From positions 1-53,473 of the forward strand of contig QWPV01000011.1 of assembly GCA_003671055.1 (NCBI GenBank): a DNA stretch of 53,473 bases, given 5' to 3'. Shown here in pieces: positions 50,838-53,473 of the stretch. Every line of letters starts with the position of its first letter. Position 1 is the stretch's first letter. A model generated the notes under the pieces. That model made no database searches. It was not told the DNA's origin and was given only the letters and a program-made list of their open reading frames with translations. The position numbers were made by a program, and so were the translations under genes. Origin of the DNA: Planctomycetota bacterium. Its GTDB lineage: Bacteria; Planctomycetota; Phycisphaerae; Phycisphaerales; SM1A02.

Positions 50838-53228
50838 TTAGCACGCGGGTTCGAGAGGATTGCGAACGAGAATATTCTTTGATTGATGACGGATGAGCGT
50901 GTCGCCCGGAAGTGAGAGGACGGACTGCCGGCCTTCGCGCGCGAGTTCGTTGATGAGTTCGAAGTGGCGATGGCTGCCGAACTCCACGGTCTCATCGACA
51001 TGCATCGCGCCGAGTGTAGGAACGGCTGCTGCTGCGGTTGCTGCGATGAGTTGAGAGTCGAGCCAGACACCATCGTTCTGATAGAAGCAACGATCAGAGA
51101 GTTGTTGCACGTTCGTCACGCGCTTCTCTCGAAGTTGCTCGTCATAGAAACGATTGTCGTAGGCGAGTTGCGCCTTGCCCTTCATCTCATTGAAGTTGAT
51201 GCCTTGGTTCAGTGCACCTCCGCCGCTGCGCGTTGCAACGGCGCGCGAGTCGAGCAGATCACTGCAGCCTCCAGCGAGCGCGTTCCAGTCACCGAGATTC
51301 GTGCCTTGATCGGCAAAGAACGCGGTGTACTCCGTGAGCACGCCGAAACGCGCGCTGAGTTTCACAATCTCCTCGACGAGTTCTTTCACGCGCGGGTCGT
51401 TCATCGGAGTGGCAGACGCAAGCGGTTGACCTGGCACATCGGCAGCGAATTGCCGCACTTCATCGACGAGTTCCGCGATGCGACGCGTTGCCCACAGTCG
51501 CGCAACGTATCCGTGTCGCGTCGTTGCGGCGGAGGGATCGAACGGAACATTCGCCTTCACTGCACCGGCAGCACTTCGCGCAGTGATTTCGAATTGGGTT
51601 GGACTCTCGCCCACATAAGCGCCGAACACCACGAGTTGTTCGCCAGCGAACACATCGGGAATTCTGCGCGGCGCGAGATCGCGGATGCGCTTCGTGTCTT
51701 CGTTGCCGTCGTTGGACCGCGCAGTGAGCGCGATGTCCGCAAGCGTTGGACCGTCGAGTTGCCGCGCAACCTGCGCGACCTTCAATTCCACATTTTCACC
51801 AGGCACGATGTAGGTTGCGCGAGCCCGCGTGAGATCAGCGACACGATCGAGCAGGGGGACATTGACATCTGCGCCGACGCCGATGGTGTAGACACGGCGG
51901 TTGTGTGGATTGCCCTTCTCGACAATCTCGCGAATCGCGCGCTCTGATGTCTGACCAACCGTCGGCAATCCATCGGTGAGGAACAACACGATGCCGAGTG
52001 TTCCATCGACGTGTGGTTGTCGAAGTGCCTCGACGAGCGCATCGGAAATGTTTGTTCCACCACTCGGCTTCAGTGATGCGAGGTGCGCGCGCGCTTCGTT
52101 CACAGTTTGCGGCGTGTAGAGCACAGGTTCACGCGCGAACAAGCCCACCGCATTGGAGTAATCAACGATGTTGAAGCGTTCTCCGGTTGAGAGTCCTTCG
52201 ATCACTTGCAATACCGCAGCTTTCGCTTGATCGAGCTTTCCGCCCGCCATGCTTCCTGAGCGATCAAGCACGATGGTGACTTCGCGCTTCATGCTGCTCG
52301 CTTCGATGGTTGGTGCTGCGATGCCGCCGAGCAACATGAAGTATCCGCCACCTTGCGTTGGGTCGGGGTACGCAGCGATACTCGTTGCGGCTGTTGCCAC
52401 GCCAGAATCATCTTTCGCGTTCAACACGCTGACGAGGAATGGGCCAGGAGATTTTTGTGAGAGCGCATCGAGCGCGAAGTGGCGCTCGTTCGGCGTTGCT
52501 GCACGAAGCAACTCCACGATGCCGTGACTCGGTGAATAGACCGCAGCAATCGGGGTGACTTGCGCAACGCCCAATCGGACAGTCCAAGGGACGCTCTGTC
52601 GCAAGCTTTCGCTTCGAGGCAGCGCGTAGTCGATGCGCCCATCGGTGAGCGGGAGAAGTTCTTCCCACACAATGCGGACGCGTTGCTTCGTGCGCGGCGC
52701 GATCGGAAACACACTTGAGCGCAGCATGGTCGAGCCAGCAAACTCGAGCAGACCAGGATCACGACTCGCGCGCACGATCGAGTCGTACAGCCTTCGTGCG
52801 TCCTCGCGAGGCATGATGCGTGCGACGCCTTCGCTCGCTGACGCTGGTTGGTTTGGTTCGGCGCTGAACGAGAAACCATGGACTGTCGCACCCGCAGGAA
52901 TCGGAACCAACAGAATTGCTTCCGCGAGGGTGGACGACGGATTCTCAACCGTCATGTCGAGTGTCGTGCGCGCGAAGCGTTCGCGAATAACGATGTCCGC
53001 ATCCACTCCAACGAGCGCGACGCCTTGCGAGATCGTCCCGCGGATTGCGATCACGCGGTGCTGCGGGATAATGATGTGCGTCACCGTCGACGGAAGGTCG
53101 AGCGTTTCAATGGGCGCTTGGATGCTCTGGGCTTGCGCGGAAACTGCCAGATAACCCGCGAGAAACACGGCACCCATGGAGAGTTGACGGCGAAGAGTCG
53201 CGAAGTGGAGTGTTGCGGAAGTGATCAT
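50838..53228 (-). CDS. Exported VIT and VWA domain protein
   Basis: The product has 796 residues from ATG 53228; the frame extends to 53288 but the signal peptide fits the later start (LSMGAVFLAGYLAVSAQAQ). The N-terminal VIT domain spans about 60-220, with the typical segment SSTLAEAILLVPIPAGATVH and FPIAPRTKQRVRIVWEE. A VWA domain follows with VLDRSGSMAGGKLDQAK (complete DxSxS), KPSGGTNISDAL and FLTDGLPTVGQ. A C-terminal region of about 250 residues contains a GVWLDSQ segment common to VIT-VWA proteins. No ribosome binding site is clear; an 8-bp hairpin lies just before the start. It is the first gene of a probable operon with a VWA protein and a two-component system. Confidence 0.88.
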   Translation of the reverse strand: MITSATLHFATLRRQLSMGAVFLAGYLAVSAQAQSIQAPIETLDLPSTVTHIIIPQHRVIAIRGTISQGVALVGVDADIVIRERFARTTLDMTVENPSSTLAEAILLVPIPAGATVHGFSFSAEPNQPASASEGVARIMPREDARRLYDSIVRASRDPGLLEFAGSTMLRSSVFPIAPRTKQRVRIVWEELLPLTDGRIDYALPRSESLRQSVPWTVRLGVAQVTPIAAVYSPSHGIVELLRAATPNERHFALDALSQKSPGPFLVSVLNAKDDSGVATAATSIAAYPDPTQGGGYFMLLGGIAAPTIEASSMKREVTIVLDRSGSMAGGKLDQAKAAVLQVIEGLSTGERFNIVDYSNAVGLFAREPVLYTPQTVNEARAHLASLKPSGGTNISDALVEALRQPHVDGTLGIVLFLTDGLPTVGQTSERAIREIVEKGNPHNRRVYTIGVGADVNVPLLDRVADLTRARATYIVPGENVELKVAQVARQLDGPTLADIALTARSNDGNEDTKRIRDLAPRRIPDVFAGEQLVVFGAYVGESPTQFEITARSAAGAVKANVPFDPSAATTRHGYVARLWATRRIAELVDEVRQFAADVPGQPLASATPMNDPRVKELVEEIVKLSARFGVLTEYTAFFADQGTNLGDWNALAGGCSDLLDSRAVATRSGGGALNQGINFNEMKGKAQLAYDNRFYDEQLREKRVTNVQQLSDRCFYQNDGVWLDSQLIAATAAAAVPTLGAMHVDETVEFGSHRHFELINELAREGRQSVLSLPGDTLIRHQSKNILVRNPLEPAC

Positions 53229-53232
53229 GACA

Positions 53233-53254
53233 TTGGGAAGATAGGACTTCCCAA
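53233..53254 (-). promoter_or_regulatory. Perfect 8-bp inverted repeat before the VIT-VWA gene
   Basis: TTGGGAAG (53233-53240) and CTTCCCAA (53247-53254) are separated by six bases and end 4 bases upstream of the ATG at 53228. It could be an operator for autoregulation or an RNA hairpin that hinders ribosome access. It may equally be the 3' part of an upstream regulatory region. Confidence 0.45.
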
Positions 53255-53306
53255 CGCAACAATCGATCACGCATTTGTAACAACCCAACCGCGGCTCAGA
53301 TGGGGC

Positions 53307-53473
53307 TCACTTCTTTTTGAACATCCGGAACAACCGCGTGATCGGGTCGTAGAACTCGTCGACGACGCGTTCCTTCATCGGAATGATCGCGTTGTCAGTG
53401 ATGCCGATGTGTTCAGGGCAAACTTTCGTGCAGCACTTGGTGATGTTGCAATAACCGATGCCATCCTTGTTCT
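53307..53473 (-). CDS. sdhB: Succinate dehydrogenase iron-sulfur subunit, C-terminal part (window edge)
   Basis: The last 167 bases hold 54 complete codons of a minus-strand gene whose 5' part lies beyond the window. The block GIGYCNITKCCTKVCPEHIG, followed by ITDNAIIPMKERVVDEFYDP, is the last Fe-S cluster region of SdhB as found in Planctomycetes, Actinobacteria and some Firmicutes. Its Cys residues would bind the [3Fe-4S] and part of the [4Fe-4S] centre. It passes electrons from SdhA to the quinone. The stop TGA is at 53307-53309. The gap to the VIT-VWA start is 78 bp. Confidence 0.9.
   Translation of the reverse strand, partial: NKDGIGYCNITKCCTKVCPEHIGITDNAIIPMKERVVDEFYDPITRLFRMFKKK

Noticed and set aside
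50964-51947. Plus-strand open frame of 327 codons
   Set aside because: It is antisense to the VIT-VWA gene and has a shadow-like composition.

Overview
The window looks like part of a genome from the Planctomycetota, most likely Phycisphaerae/Phycisphaerales. This is inferred from gene content, not from a marker gene. The signs are three PEP-CTERM-type proteins ending in a Pro-Ala/Gly-Pro anchor, a hydrophobic stretch and an Arg tail; a dockerin-like Asp-rich repeat at the end of a secreted protein; a Cys-type sulfatase with a true formylglycine-generating enzyme; a cytochrome c/SUMF1-like fusion; DUF4139, DUF1573 and VIT/VWA proteins; and many exported proteins of unknown role. Genes are densely packed with frequent ATGA/GTGA overlaps. 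No rRNA, tRNA or CRISPR array was seen. The window behaves like a contig: its first 127 bases are an exact copy of an internal segment, and it ends inside sdhB.

Layout. 1-1112: a 127-bp copy of the 5' end of a DUF418 gene, joined to a degenerate ISL3-type insertion sequence. 1178-5190: three exported or membrane proteins of unknown function, including a 12-cysteine small protein and a DUF1573 protein. 5199-5491: an array of short hairpin-forming repeats. 5672-12613: DUF418 membrane protein, then a sugar-uptake operon (SDR dehydrogenase, periplasmic binding protein, double ATPase, permease, secreted aldose 1-epimerase). 12707-14708 (minus): exported protein, ECF-like sigma factor and probable anti-sigma factor, with an inverted repeat in the leader. 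14919-16252 (minus): a PEP-CTERM protein and a six-repeat YEG protein.

16351-22424 (plus): methyltransferase, sulfatase, YceI, membrane protein, DUF4139 protein, CoxG-like protein. 22406-27166: acyl-CoA dehydrogenase (minus), ChaA-like antiporter, and a transglutaminase/esterase fusion closed by a very strong terminator. 27614-33738 (minus): FG-GAP protein, zwf, cytochrome c/SUMF1-like fusion, YHYH-dockerin protein. 34061-37382 (plus): PEP-CTERM protein, ATP-grasp protein, a 59-aa sulfotransferase-tail ORF, true FGE, PEP-CTERM remnant.

37579-46968: a complete reductive pyrimidine degradation island. PreT/PreA reduce uracil or thymine, HydA opens the ring, the ureidopropionase releases beta-alanine or 3-aminoisobutyrate, a class III aminotransferase makes the semialdehyde, and MmsA makes the acyl-CoA. 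A convergent NCS1 permease probably brings in the base. 47029-53228 (minus): a probable four-gene operon of VIT-VWA protein, VWA protein, response regulator and histidine kinase. 53307-53473: the C-terminal end of SdhB.

The sulfatase (16996) and the FGE (35874) probably work together, although they lie 19 kb apart. The best candidates for something undescribed are the exported trio at 1178-5190 inside a 5.67-kb unit bounded by a direct repeat, the VWA/two-component operon, and the six-repeat YEG protein.
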